Of a DNA stretch of 64,000 bases, positions 1-8,403 are shown one piece after another; positions within the stretch are counted from its first letter, which is position 1, and every line of letters begins with the position of its first letter. The stretch is from Planctomycetota bacterium. Lineage in GTDB: Bacteria > Planctomycetota > MHYJ01 > JACQXL01. Where the stretch lies: positions 124,001 to 188,000 of the forward strand of contig JACRIK010000001.1 of the NCBI GenBank assembly GCA_016235865.1, written 5' to 3'. Both the position numbers and the translations under genes were made by a program. The notes under the pieces are model-generated. The model worked only from the letters and a program-made list of their open reading frames with translations. It did no database searches and was not told the DNA's origin.

Positions 1-2
1 GC

Positions 3-374
3 TTTGTCCTGCTGTTCTTCAGCCGTCATCGCCAAGACCCGGCGCTTATCTGGCTGGGTTCGTTTATGGTTGCGCTAAGCATCTTTTTCCTGTGCCTGAA
101 TAACACGGCCTGGGCGACCCTGTCCTATCTCTGGCCGGTATTCCTGGGCATTGTCGGCCTGAGTTTCTTGGTTACCGGCATCTTTGTAAAAGGCCGGACT
201 TATGCCTATCTGGCGGTGTTTTTTATCAGCGTATTCCTGGCCTTGTATTTCGTATTCACGGTATCGCTTAAATTATGGCCGCTGTCAATGGTGCTCTTCG
301 GCATAAGTTTATTGATTATAGATTACTTTAATACGGCGCAATCACGCGCGGAGGAAAAAGAGAATGTATCATAA
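3..374 (+). CDS. Partial multi-pass membrane protein, C-terminal part
   Basis: The frame is open from the left edge, so the true start lies outside the window. The visible part is almost entirely hydrophobic, with four stretches that could each cross the membrane, and ends in a short charged tail (QSRAEEKENVS). The length and spacing resemble small LiaF/DUF5668-type membrane domains, but no diagnostic motif is visible, so this is only a resemblance. The stop overlaps the next gene by 11 bp (ATG at 364), so the two are probably translated together. Confidence 0.6.
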   Translation, partial: FVLLFFSRHRQDPALIWLGSFMVALSIFFLCLNNTAWATLSYLWPVFLGIVGLSFLVTGIFVKGRTYAYLAVFFISVFLALYFVFTVSLKLWPLSMVLFGISLLIIDYFNTAQSRAEEKENVS

Positions 375-1767
375 AAAAGTCCTGTTTATCGAGCCGCGCG
401 GGGCGCAGTCCAATGTCTTTACCAGATTTATGAGCACCCCGTTGCTGGGCCCGGTCTATCTGGCCACCATCGCCCGGGACGCCGGATATGACGCCACGGT
501 CTTTAACGAGAATATCTCGGGCCGGGCCGTCAGCCCGGATGAACTGGCATCGGTTGATATCCTGTGCCTGAGCTGCCTGACCGCCACGGTCACCCGGGGC
601 AAGGAAATCGCCCGGGAATATAAGGCGCTCCGGGCCGCCCAGGGACTGGAATCGTTCACCGTCATCGGCGGCATCCACGCCAGTATGATTCCGGAAGATG
701 TGGCGCCTCACTTTGACCGGGTGGTGGTCGGCGAGGCCGAGAACGTCATTCTGGATGTGCTGGCCGGACGGACCACGGATAAAATAATCCGGGCGGCCCG
801 GCCAGAGCAATTGGATGGCCTGCCCATGCCGGATTTCAACCTGATAAAGGACTCGGATAAGATAAAGGTCTGGCCGATAATGACCTCGCGGGGCTGTCCG
901 TTTGACTGCAATTTCTGCTCAGTCACCGAGATGTTCGGCCGGGACTACCGGTCCCAGAAGGCCGAAAAGGTGATTGAGGAGATTTCCAGATACCGAACCG
1001 GGTCGATGTTCTTCGTGGACGACCATTTTGCCGTCAATACGGCCAAGACCGGCCAACTCCTGGATATGATGATTGAACGCCGGTTTAACCGGGTCTGGTC
1101 CACCCAGATGCGGACCGAGGCCACCAAGAACCCGGAATTCATCGCCAAGCTGCGGAAGGCCGGCTGCGAGACCGTTTATATCGGATTTGAATCCATCAAT
1201 CCGCAGAGTTTGAAGGATATGAACAAGCACCAGACCGTGGACGACATCAAGCGGTCCATCCGGGTGTTCCACGACAACGGCATCGAGGTGCACGGCATGT
1301 TCATCGTGGGCAACGACGCCGACACCAGGGACGTCTTTAAGATGACGACCGATTTCTGCCAGTCCAGCAAGATTGACTATGTCCAGTATTCCATACTCAC
1401 GCCTCTGCCGGGCACCCGGACCTATGCCGCCCTGGAAAAAGCCAATCGGATTCTCCATAAGAACTGGGAACTCTACGACGGACTGCACGCCCTGTTTACC
1501 CCGAAGAACATGACCGCCCTGGAATTGCAGAGCGGGCTGATAGAGTGTTTCAGCGACTTCTATTCATACACCAACGCCTTTAACGACGCCCTGAACACGG
1601 TGATTGAAAAGGTGGCTACAGCCGCCAAACTGATACCGGCCCGGCCGTATGGAACCTCTTTCTATCGCTCTTTCATAAAACTCATCGGCACCGGCATTGT
1701 CAGGAGTTGGATGAAACACAACAGGTTTTATTTCAATTATCTCAGGCAGTTGCGAAGCCGTAGCTGA
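364..1767 (+). CDS. B12-binding radical SAM protein
   Basis: The radical SAM cluster motif CPFDCNFC is clear, with Cys at about residues 178, 182 and 185 after TSRG. It is preceded by a roughly 150-residue domain of the cobalamin-binding type that includes GGIHASMIPED, followed by the (beta/alpha) half-barrel (FVDDHF, GFESINPQSLKDMNK, HGMFIVGND). This is the B12-dependent class B architecture (BchE/methyltransferase-like superfamily), so a radical methylation, cyclisation or rearrangement in anaerobic metabolism is expected; the substrate cannot be read from sequence. GAGGAAAAAGAGA before the ATG supports this start. It overlaps the upstream membrane protein by 11 bp. The 467-aa length is normal for the family. 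Confidence 0.88.
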   Translation: MYHKKVLFIEPRGAQSNVFTRFMSTPLLGPVYLATIARDAGYDATVFNENISGRAVSPDELASVDILCLSCLTATVTRGKEIAREYKALRAAQGLESFTVIGGIHASMIPEDVAPHFDRVVVGEAENVILDVLAGRTTDKIIRAARPEQLDGLPMPDFNLIKDSDKIKVWPIMTSRGCPFDCNFCSVTEMFGRDYRSQKAEKVIEEISRYRTGSMFFVDDHFAVNTAKTGQLLDMMIERRFNRVWSTQMRTEATKNPEFIAKLRKAGCETVYIGFESINPQSLKDMNKHQTVDDIKRSIRVFHDNGIEVHGMFIVGNDADTRDVFKMTTDFCQSSKIDYVQYSILTPLPGTRTYAALEKANRILHKNWELYDGLHALFTPKNMTALELQSGLIECFSDFYSYTNAFNDALNTVIEKVATAAKLIPARPYGTSFYRSFIKLIGTGIVRSWMKHNRFYFNYLRQLRSRS

Positions 1768-1790
1768 GTCCCGATTATTTCGGGGCGCAA
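1768..1790. repeat. Dispersed palindromic repeat (CCCGATTATTTCGGG type)
   Basis: TCCCGATTATTTCGGG forms a short hairpin directly after the radical SAM stop. Near-identical copies sit near 27272, 55366 and 55729, always intergenic, and a diverged one near 51505. It is REP-like and might act as a weak terminator here. Confidence 0.7.
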
Positions 1791-1866
1791 ATCACCGGTG
1801 GCCTGACGTCAGACAGGTTTGGCATAAATAGGGCGGTTTCTTCGTCAGCATAATTTTACTTTCTAC

Positions 1867-1895
1867 TTGACAAGACGCATCTGGCTGGTTATATT
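1867..1895 (+). promoter_or_regulatory. Sigma-70-type promoter for the ABC exporter, leaderless
   Basis: TTGACA (1867-1872), a 17-bp spacer and TATATT (1890-1895). Transcription would start about 1902-1904, at or next to the ATG at 1905, so the mRNA should have essentially no leader. Confidence 0.75.
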
Positions 1896-1904
1896 TAAGG
1901 TAAC

Positions 1905-2825
1905 ATGATTCAACTCAATTCACTGCGCAAGGAATACGATGACGTCATCGCCGTAAAGAATCTCACCCTGACCATTAACAAAGGCGATATCTTCGGGCTG
2001 ATCGGGCCCAATGGCGCGGGAAAAACCACCACCATGCGCATGATGGTCGGCATCCTGGAGCCGACCAGCGGCCAAGCGCTTATCAATAACCGCCCGGTCG
2101 ACCAGGATATGATGGCCACCCGCCGGATGGTCGGCTACATCCCGGATTTCTTCTCGCTCTACGACGAACTCAAGGTCTGGGAATACCTGAATTACTTTGC
2201 CGATGCCTACCGCGTCCCAAATAAGCCCAGCCGGATTGATGAGGTTATTGGTATGATGGATTTGGTTTCTAAGCGCAATAATTATATTGCCCATCTGTCC
2301 CGCGGCATGAAACAGCGCCTGGCCATCGGCAAGACCATACTGCACGACCCGGAACTGCTGGTTCTGGATGAGCCCTCAGCCGGCCTGGACCCCAAGGCCC
2401 GGGTGGAGCTGCGCGATATCCTCAAAAAAATATCATCGACCGGACGAACCATCGTGATTTCCTCGCATATATTATTGGAACTCTCCGACCTGTGCAAGAC
2501 CATCGGCATCATGCAAAAAGGCGTGATGGTGGAATCCGGCTCCATAGAGGAAATCACCGCGAGAGTCCAGCCTAAGATAATCCTGCGCCTGGAAGCCCTG
2601 GGCGACAAGAATAAACTGGCTGAATTAGTCAAAACCTTGCCGAATGTATCGGAGGTTACCATCAAGGACTGCTTCCTCGAAATAGTATTCTTCGGCCTGC
2701 GGGATGAAATTCCCTTATTGCTTAAAAAATTAGTGGACAGCGGTGTCCAGGTCAGCTCGTTCTATGAATACAAACAAAACCTGGAAGAACTATTTATGTC
2801 GCTGGCTATAAAAGAAGTATCTTAA
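1905..2825 (+). CDS. ABC-2 exporter, ATP-binding protein
   Basis: This is the ATPase of an ABC exporter. Visible motifs in order are Walker A GPNGAGKTT (about residues 34-42), the signature LSRGMKQRLAIGKT (about 128), Walker B LLVLDEPSAGLDP (about 148) and the switch His in ISSH. The roughly 85-residue C-terminal extension is typical of ABC-2 ATPases of the CcmA/NodI/gliding type. The ATG lies immediately downstream of a strong promoter with no room for a Shine-Dalgarno. The stop is separated by one base from the permease gene at 2827, so the two form one unit. The transported substrate is unknown. Confidence 0.92.
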   Translation: MIQLNSLRKEYDDVIAVKNLTLTINKGDIFGLIGPNGAGKTTTMRMMVGILEPTSGQALINNRPVDQDMMATRRMVGYIPDFFSLYDELKVWEYLNYFADAYRVPNKPSRIDEVIGMMDLVSKRNNYIAHLSRGMKQRLAIGKTILHDPELLVLDEPSAGLDPKARVELRDILKKISSTGRTIVISSHILLELSDLCKTIGIMQKGVMVESGSIEEITARVQPKIILRLEALGDKNKLAELVKTLPNVSEVTIKDCFLEIVFFGLRDEIPLLLKKLVDSGVQVSSFYEYKQNLEELFMSLAIKEVS

Positions 2826-2826
2826 T

Positions 2827-4335
2827 ATGTTTAAAAACGCCTTTAATAATCCGGAACTTGAGCGCAATATTCTCTACCGCCTCAGGCCGAAAATGGCAGT
2901 ATTAACGCTCGTTTTTACCGTGGCCTTCTGCGTCTTTGTCGCTTTGGTAACCTTGCTGAACAATAACCGGTATTATTACGGTTACTACAACGATGGCGGC
3001 CTGGAATTATTCCGCTTTTATACCGGGTTTGCCCTGATACTCGGATACTCATATGCCTTGCTGGCCGCTTCCTTTTCAATCATCAGTGAGAAAACCCGGA
3101 AGACCTATGACCTGCTTTTTATGGCGCCTATGTCCGATGCCCAGATTTCCATCGGCAAACTCATCGGCTCATCGATTCATATGTGGCTTATCCTGGGTAT
3201 TGTCACCCCGTTTATTACCTTTGCCGCGGTGCGCAGTTATGAGACCATCGGCTTATATAATTTTACCTTGTTTTATCTTGTTTTGATATCCGGTTGTGTC
3301 TTATGCGCCTCAATCGGGCTGCTCTTTTCCGTAAGCATTAATCCCAAATCATCCCTGATAGTCGCGGCCGGTAATATCATTATAATGGGTTCCGCCTTAG
3401 GAGGGCTGATCGCCGGTTTCGCGCGAACTGATAATCAATTCCTCGCCATTCTTACGCCCACCTCGTTCCTGGCGCGGTTTGACAGCTATGACCATGCCTT
3501 AACCAGCGCTGATTTCTTTGGATTAAGCATCGATAAAGGATTGCTGACTATTGCCATTTACATTTGGTTTTCCTTTTGGATAATCCGGGCGGTCATCAGG
3601 CGGATTCGCAATCCTTACGGCACCTACTTAAAACCCCTGGAGGCGCTGGGCTTCTTTGCCGGATTGGAAATATTCCTGACCGGCATGCACTGGAATACAT
3701 TTACCCAGCCGTCTCACATCTGGAACGCCTTTTCTTTTTACCTGCTCTTTAATGGGTTGGTGCTGGTGATGATGGTTCTGCTGATGGCCCTGCCCAGGGA
3801 TACTTATCAGGATTATGTCAGAGGCATCTTGGCGAAAAGGCCGTTCGGATTTATGGACCGCAAGTCGCCGCCTCATATATTGCTTCTTCTTTTGTGCGGT
3901 GTCTTATTTGCCGGATTATACGGTATCATAAATTCCAATGATATTTCAGTGAAATACGCGCCGGAAATCTACCTGGCATTCTGGGTCCTGGTGGCGTTTG
4001 TTTATATATTCTATCTGCTGGTCCAATTCTGCAAGACCATCTTCGTATATTCCGGGCCCCTGGTGGCGGTTTTAATAATCTGCGCCGCCTCCATCATCCC
4101 TTCGATTATCCTGGGGGTCTGCAGAATGCCCGAAAAGTATTTCCTTTATTTCAATCCCATTGCCTATATTATGGAAATACCGGGTGTTTATCGGCATGAT
4201 TATTGGCATTTACGGGATGCGGACTATTTTGGCCCGCCTGTGGCATTGACTATCCTGTTAGGCGTTATGCTGGTGGTTTTTGTCATGCGCCATTATCAGC
4301 TCAGGGCGAAGATAGCCCGGCGGATGAAGGAGTAA
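2827..4335 (+). CDS. ABC-2 type permease
   Basis: This is the membrane partner of the ATPase encoded one base upstream. It has about twelve hydrophobic segments, with a large periplasmic-type loop after the first (NNNRYYYGYYNDGG) and the conserved cytosolic helix ISEKTRKTYDLLFMAPMSDAQISIGKLIGS, which is the coupling region of ABC-2 permeases. At 502 aa it is longer than the usual 250-400, as in two-module ABC-2 permeases. Translation is probably coupled to the ATPase. Together they should export a lipid, polysaccharide or peptide across the inner membrane; nothing nearby narrows this down. Confidence 0.88.
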   Translation: MFKNAFNNPELERNILYRLRPKMAVLTLVFTVAFCVFVALVTLLNNNRYYYGYYNDGGLELFRFYTGFALILGYSYALLAASFSIISEKTRKTYDLLFMAPMSDAQISIGKLIGSSIHMWLILGIVTPFITFAAVRSYETIGLYNFTLFYLVLISGCVLCASIGLLFSVSINPKSSLIVAAGNIIIMGSALGGLIAGFARTDNQFLAILTPTSFLARFDSYDHALTSADFFGLSIDKGLLTIAIYIWFSFWIIRAVIRRIRNPYGTYLKPLEALGFFAGLEIFLTGMHWNTFTQPSHIWNAFSFYLLFNGLVLVMMVLLMALPRDTYQDYVRGILAKRPFGFMDRKSPPHILLLLLCGVLFAGLYGIINSNDISVKYAPEIYLAFWVLVAFVYIFYLLVQFCKTIFVYSGPLVAVLIICAASIIPSIILGVCRMPEKYFLYFNPIAYIMEIPGVYRHDYWHLRDADYFGPPVALTILLGVMLVVFVMRHYQLRAKIARRMKE

Positions 4336-4349
4336 GTAATTCATTGTAT

Positions 4350-4404
4350 GGAATTCCCCCTCATCTATCCTCTCCCCATAGGGGAGAGGGAAGGGTGAGG
4401 GGCT
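4350..4404. repeat. Dispersed inverted repeat (CTCTCCCC...GGGGAGAG)
   Basis: CTCTCCCC and GGGGAGAG face each other inside a CCCCTCA...TGAGGGG frame. A second copy lies at 63675-63722, inverted in its outer elements. It is a short intergenic palindrome of the kind scattered through environmental genomes. Confidence 0.75.
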
Positions 4405-4419
4405 AATTTACTAAATATT

Positions 4420-5499
4420 ATGAAGAAAATATTCATAACCATAGGTATTGTTGTCGTTGTTTCCGTGCTGACGGCCATAATATTCAGCGGCAAGACCGCC
4501 GGATACTGGATTTATACGGGCTATAAGCTAAGCGGCGCGTCAAAACATGAGGAAGCCCTGCAGGCCTTTGACAAAGCCCTGAAACTTGACCCGGAAAATG
4601 CCACGGCCTGGCAACTCGAGGGCTCGGCTTTGCAGTTCCTGGGCAGATACGAGGAGTCGATAAAGGCGCTGAACCAGGCCATGAAATTTTCTTCTGACGA
4701 TACCATTGATCCCTACCGTATCCGGGGAATACAGATTTCCATAATCGAATCCCTCAATAAATTAGGCCGGTATGAAGAGGCCATTGCTATCTGCGACCAG
4801 CTGATAAAAATCAGCAAAGATTACTATTACTATGAAAACAAGCAGGCATTGTTACAGAAGGCGTTTGCCTTGGGCAAATTAAAACGTTATGACGAAGCGA
4901 TAGACATCTATACGGCGAACTACCTCGGTTACCAGGACTCCGAGACAAAATATAATCGCGCCCGCATTTATTCCCAGAAACATCAGAAAACCGAAGCGCT
5001 GGGCGACTTGAAAGATGCTATCAGTATCAGCAGTAACTACAAAAATAAGGCCATCAATGACATGGACTTTGAATGGCTCTGGGAGGATGCGGATTTCAAG
5101 CAAATCACGGCCAGAACCAATCACGAATGGCGTCAGTATGGGAATCAGTTATCCGGTCACGGCCAATATGGCGAGGCGCTAAAGGCATATGACCAAGCCA
5201 TCGAGCTTAATAGCCAGGAATTTTATGTTTGGGAAGATAAGGGGTATGCCTGCCTGAAACTGGCCCGGTATGACCAGGCCGCGCAGGCATACGAAAAGGC
5301 GTTGAAACTTAATCCCAATTCATTTACCGGTTGGTACAATATAGCCTGCGCCTATTCGCTCAAACAGGATAAGGAACATGCGCTGAGCAATCTGAGGCGG
5401 GCAGTGGCATTACAGCCGCAGAGCAAGGCCGGCGCCAGAAAAGACCAGGATTTTAAATGGCTCTGGAACGATGCGGAGTTCAAGCGGATAACCCGATAA
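4420..5499 (+). CDS. Membrane-anchored TPR protein
   Basis: One N-terminal hydrophobic helix (about residues 4-26) anchors the protein, leaving the rest probably periplasmic. It is built of tetratricopeptide repeats: EEALQAFDKALKLDPENATAW, YEESIKALNQAMK, YEEAIAICDQLIK, YGEALKAYDQAIELNSQEF and YDQAAQAYEKALKLNPNSF. It contains two copies of a TPR-capping motif, DxDFEWLWEDADFKQITA near 210-225 and DQDFKWLWNDAEFKRITR at the C-terminus, suggesting an internal duplication. TPR proteins are scaffolds; no catalytic domain is present. No clear Shine-Dalgarno precedes the ATG. Confidence 0.85.
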   Translation: MKKIFITIGIVVVVSVLTAIIFSGKTAGYWIYTGYKLSGASKHEEALQAFDKALKLDPENATAWQLEGSALQFLGRYEESIKALNQAMKFSSDDTIDPYRIRGIQISIIESLNKLGRYEEAIAICDQLIKISKDYYYYENKQALLQKAFALGKLKRYDEAIDIYTANYLGYQDSETKYNRARIYSQKHQKTEALGDLKDAISISSNYKNKAINDMDFEWLWEDADFKQITARTNHEWRQYGNQLSGHGQYGEALKAYDQAIELNSQEFYVWEDKGYACLKLARYDQAAQAYEKALKLNPNSFTGWYNIACAYSLKQDKEHALSNLRRAVALQPQSKAGARKDQDFKWLWNDAEFKRITR

Positions 5500-5614
5500 T
5501 TCGGCATACTTTGGTTTTACACTTACCTTAATAAGCAAAGTAATCCACACCCGGACTATCTGTATTATTCCGTAGTAGTATCCCTTGTCTTCATCTCCCA
5601 GCCCTCTAATCCCA

Positions 5615-6670
5615 ATAGGGCGGATAGATGATTCGCATCCCTACGCTGAATGGCGCTATCGGGTATGTTCCCTGGCCTGGCCAAGGATACGATTAAATCT
5701 GATTGCCTCTTACCTCTAATCCACCTATCCCAGTTCTATAATTCAATAGGGTATATCCAATACTAAGACCTCCCCGGTATGATTTAGCATCAGGGTATGT
5801 ATTCTTAAATAATAGGGTATGTACGGCATAAATATGGTGTATGGCCTCTGAAACACTATGGTATGTAAGGTAAGGGTATGGTATATGCCTGATAGGGGTA
5901 TAGGGTAGTCCTGGTGTATCCATAGCCATATAGTCCCGGCCGTAGCTCATACCATACTCTGCCCCATATGGTATTACGGTCTGCGTCAAGGGGTGCCAGA
6001 GGGTATGGTGGAGGGGGGTAGGAGGGGGGGTGGGGGGTACTACCCCCTGACGCTTGGGATAATAGGGTGTATCGCTAGGTGTATTACCATAACCGGCTGG
6101 GAGTATTATGGTTAGGCGTAGGGGCTGATACTCCATGTCTCAGGGGGTATCAGAACTTGCCGCTGGGGATACTACCATCCTGGTTAGGGGATAATACCTC
6201 ATCCGGCTACCCCTGATACCCTGTCTGGCAAGGGATAATAGGACTTGTGGTTGGCCATAATACCACGTATGGCCAGAGGTATTACCCTGTGCGGCCGGAG
6301 CTATATGGCTGTGGAGCCATAGGGCCGGGGGAGTAGGGGTATATAGCATACCATCTTTACACAGAGAGTATATACTATGCCTGATAGGATAATGGTCTAT
6401 GAGAGCTATCAGACGGGGTAGGCAGGACACATTATATACCCTGTTTCTTTATATAGGATACTCACTATAGGCATAGATACGCCGGGTGATGGTTTAAGGT
6501 ATGCCCGGTTTAGACACTAGAGCAGCGGGGTATTCTTTAGAGGTAACATGGGTAGAGAACATTCATAGTCCCCATATTCACACAGGGATATAGGCCATAA
6601 GGACAGATTGCCATATCGGTGGGATTATTCATACTCCCCTTAAGCAGTATGTGGCGCACCCCTGTATTAC
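5615..6670. repeat. Degenerate array in a 22-bp register (about 48 units)
   Basis: This gene-free stretch can be cut into consecutive 22-bp units with no indel that keep a common pattern: purine/G-rich positions 1-4, a TA-rich core at 5-9 (usually GTATR, ATAAT or ATACY) and GC-rich remainder. For example, the units from 5747 each carry GGTAT or a variant at the same place, and the units from 6121 share a GGGG-ATA-ACC-GGCT layout. Individual units are strongly diverged. Because 22 is not a multiple of 3, the register argues against coding, and the open frames on the minus strand look like repeat artefacts. A second array with the same period lies at 27371-27832. Confidence 0.65.
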
Positions 6671-6771
6671 TATCTGGCGGGAGAGGAAGGCACGTCCCGA
6701 CATTCGCCGGGATAAGTGGCGGTCCCTACGGGACTCCCTGCGGGTCGTAACGACCAGAGGTTTAACAGCCA

Positions 6772-6849
6772 CTAAAATGCATTCGGGATGAGTTCAATCT
6801 CCGGTTTATCCTTGGTCATCAGGATTGAGACTACGTCAAACCGGCAGGG
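6772..6849 (-). pseudogene. 3' fragment of a second yraN gene
   Basis: Read on the minus strand, this stretch encodes PCRFDVVSILMTKDKP followed by EIELIPNAF and a stop. That is nearly identical to the C-terminus of the intact YraN protein encoded at 10838 (PCRFDVVSILMKKDKP, EIEFIPNAF). Only about 25 codons remain and no upstream yraN sequence precedes them; the frame is cut where the GGDEF gene ends at 6858. It is therefore a remnant of a duplication or recombination event. Confidence 0.85.
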
Positions 6850-6857
6850 CATCGGTC

Positions 6858-7769
6858 TCAGTAGGAGCATTCAAAATGGGCGCTGGGGGAATACCGGGCC
6901 CGGGATTGTTTGTCCGCGTACATCAGTTTGTCAACCCGGGCGATCAGGGTTTTCATGGTATCATCCGGCTGAGCCATGCTCAGGCCCATGGATAATCCAA
7001 TCCGAACCATATCCGGCCCGAGCTGGACCGGGATTCCCTCCACGGCCCGGCGGATATGCGTTTTTATGTTATGCAGGTCGCTTTCCGATTCGGACGATGA
7101 AATGAGCAGGAATTCATCGCCGCCGAACCGGCTTAAATGGTCGGTCACCCGGGTATTCCGGTAAAGCACCGAGGCCGTTTCCTTAAGCACCTTGTCGCCG
7201 GCTGAATGGCCCCGGGTGTCATTAATATGCTTCAGGTCGTCAACGTCGATAAAGAGCACCCCGAAATTATAGCCGTAACTGCGCAGGGAATTCAGCTTGA
7301 TGCCCAGGTTAATCTCGCCGTACCGGCGGTTGCCCACATTGGTCAGATGGTCCATAAGCGAGAGCCGTTTTAGTTGTTCCATTTTTCTCATATGCTCGAA
7401 ATTAGTGATATTATCCCAAAAGACCTCAGCCGTTCCAACGGTTTGGTTGTTACAATCTTTAAGAGTGCTGGTGTAGGTATAGACGGCAATCGGATGTCCG
7501 TCTTTGCGGAAATAAATGGCCTCCTCCCGGACAGGCAGGTCCGTGGAGATTGCCCGGAAAACAGGATATTGCGCCTTATAACTATTCTGGGGCAGTTCTT
7601 TTATCAGGATATCCCGGGAGTATTTGCCCAGCACCTCCGAATGGGTATAGCCCATCAGCCGTTCCGCGCCCTGGTTCCAATAGGTGATTTTCCCCTCGGG
7701 GTTGGTCAGGTACACGCCCATACAGAAATTATCCACGATAACCTTAAACAGGTCGTTGGTAATAAACAT
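6858..7769 (-). CDS. PAS-GGDEF diguanylate cyclase
   Basis: It makes c-di-GMP from two GTP. An N-terminal PAS domain (about residues 8-125: NFCMGVYLTNPEGKITYWNQGAERLMGYTHSEVLG in pieces, then the PAC segment) precedes a GGDEF domain with SRFGGDEFLLI. The product-inhibition site RVTD (RxxD) lies exactly five residues before GGDEF, so feedback inhibition is expected. No membrane segment is visible, so the protein is cytosolic. A GGAG Shine-Dalgarno precedes the ATG. It is second in a unit with the 55-aa gene at 7825, downstream of a sigma-54-type promoter and a structured leader. The stop abuts the yraN remnant. Confidence 0.93.
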   Translation of the reverse strand: MFITNDLFKVIVDNFCMGVYLTNPEGKITYWNQGAERLMGYTHSEVLGKYSRDILIKELPQNSYKAQYPVFRAISTDLPVREEAIYFRKDGHPIAVYTYTSTLKDCNNQTVGTAEVFWDNITNFEHMRKMEQLKRLSLMDHLTNVGNRRYGEINLGIKLNSLRSYGYNFGVLFIDVDDLKHINDTRGHSAGDKVLKETASVLYRNTRVTDHLSRFGGDEFLLISSSESESDLHNIKTHIRRAVEGIPVQLGPDMVRIGLSMGLSMAQPDDTMKTLIARVDKLMYADKQSRARYSPSAHFECSY

Positions 7770-7824
7770 ATCCCGCTCCTTCCATAGGTTCTGATTTGGA
7801 GTTCATCCTGGTTTGGCCTCTGTC

Positions 7825-7992
7825 TTAAGAAGCCAGCGGATTTACCAGCAGTTTGCCCTGGTCCGGCGCGCCGGGTCCGGGCATTTGCTTGGTCTCAGGC
7901 AGGTCTATCTCAATAATCAGTTTCGAGCGGCTTCTATCGACATAAACCAGGGTATCCTCGGTCAGTTGCAGTTTCTTTTCATCATTTTCCAT
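7825..7992 (-). CDS. Small 55-aa protein upstream of the diguanylate cyclase
   Basis: Not recognised. A very strong Shine-Dalgarno (AAAAGGAGGTGCAG) stands right before the ATG at 7992. The product begins MENDEKKLQLTEDTLVYVD and has a basic-hydrophobic core (RSRSKLIIEIDLPETKQ) and a Pro/Gly-rich tail ending NPLAS. It has no signal peptide or membrane helix. It is followed after 55 nt by the PAS-GGDEF gene on the same strand, so it is likely co-transcribed and may be a partner or regulator of the cyclase. The RBS quality and the ordinary codon usage argue that it is real despite its size. Confidence 0.7.
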   Translation of the reverse strand: MENDEKKLQLTEDTLVYVDRSRSKLIIEIDLPETKQMPGPGAPDQGKLLVNPLAS

Positions 7993-8091
7993 TCTGCACC
8001 TCCTTTTCCAATAAGTGAAATTACCCCGCCGTGATTAAAGTAAGTTCGAAAGCCAGCATTTTGACGAAGTTTGCAATCCCCATCCCCCGGC

Positions 8092-8226
8092 GGTAGCCAT
8101 AACCCGGCAACCGGCGCACCCGTTTTTCCAGGCCAGGTATTTACCGAAATGGGTATAGACCGAAACCAGCGGATTATTTACCTCCTTTGCCGCGTCCTTT
8201 CCCTTAATGATGGGGTTATGGCTACC
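8092..8226 (-). ncRNA. Predicted structured 5' leader (riboswitch-like) of the small protein/GGDEF unit
   Basis: The 14-mer at 8213-8226 and the one at 8092-8105 are perfect inverted complements, enclosing 107 nt that contain two direct copies of TTTCGGT-N2-ATACC and further short hairpins. Transcribed leftwards from the sigma-54 promoter at 8339, this would be a closed multi-branch domain about 100 nt before the 55-aa gene's RBS. A piece, GGACGCGGCAAAGG, loosely recalls the c-di-GMP-I (GEMM) core GGGACGCAAAGC, but the GGCAAACC element is missing, so I do not assign a class. Confidence 0.5.
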
Positions 8227-8323
8227 TTTACCCGTAGTCCGTTACCTGCCCAACCCAAGAGTACCCGATCGGGCGCGCCTCTCCGGGCAGGGTCCTATTT
8301 TGGTATTATGCCAACATCTATTA

Positions 8324-8339
8324 TGCAAATCCTGTGCCA
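8324..8339 (-). promoter_or_regulatory. Sigma-54 (-24/-12) promoter
   Basis: On the minus strand, TGGCAC-AGGAT-TTGCA is a full match to the consensus (TGGCAC, five bases, TTGCA). The start would fall near 8312, leading through the structured leader into the 55-aa gene and the diguanylate cyclase. Confidence 0.8.
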
Positions 8340-8374
8340 GATTGGGAGTTTTTTCACAACTACCGCAGCGCTGT

Positions 8375-8403
8375 GATAACTCTATCGGCACCGATAGGTT
8401 ATC
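8375..8403. promoter_or_regulatory. Palindrome upstream of the sigma-54 promoter
   Basis: GATAAC-T-CTATCGG faces CCGATAG-GTTATC across two bases, giving 13-bp arms with one unpaired base. It lies 36-64 bp upstream of the -24 box on the minus strand. A further GATAAC occurs near 8490. It is a possible activator or repressor operator; it differs from the enhancer seen at 25079 and 61023. Confidence 0.5.

Noticed and set aside
5693-6430. Two adjoining minus-strand open frames of 147 and 96 codons
   Set aside because: They run through the 22-bp register, encode Tyr/Pro/His-rich low-complexity sequence and have no RBS; the frame rotates relative to each unit.
8092-8226. Assignment as a c-di-GMP-I (GEMM) riboswitch
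   Set aside because: The resemblance is limited to GGACGC and AAAG; the GGCAAACC and tetraloop-receptor parts are missing.
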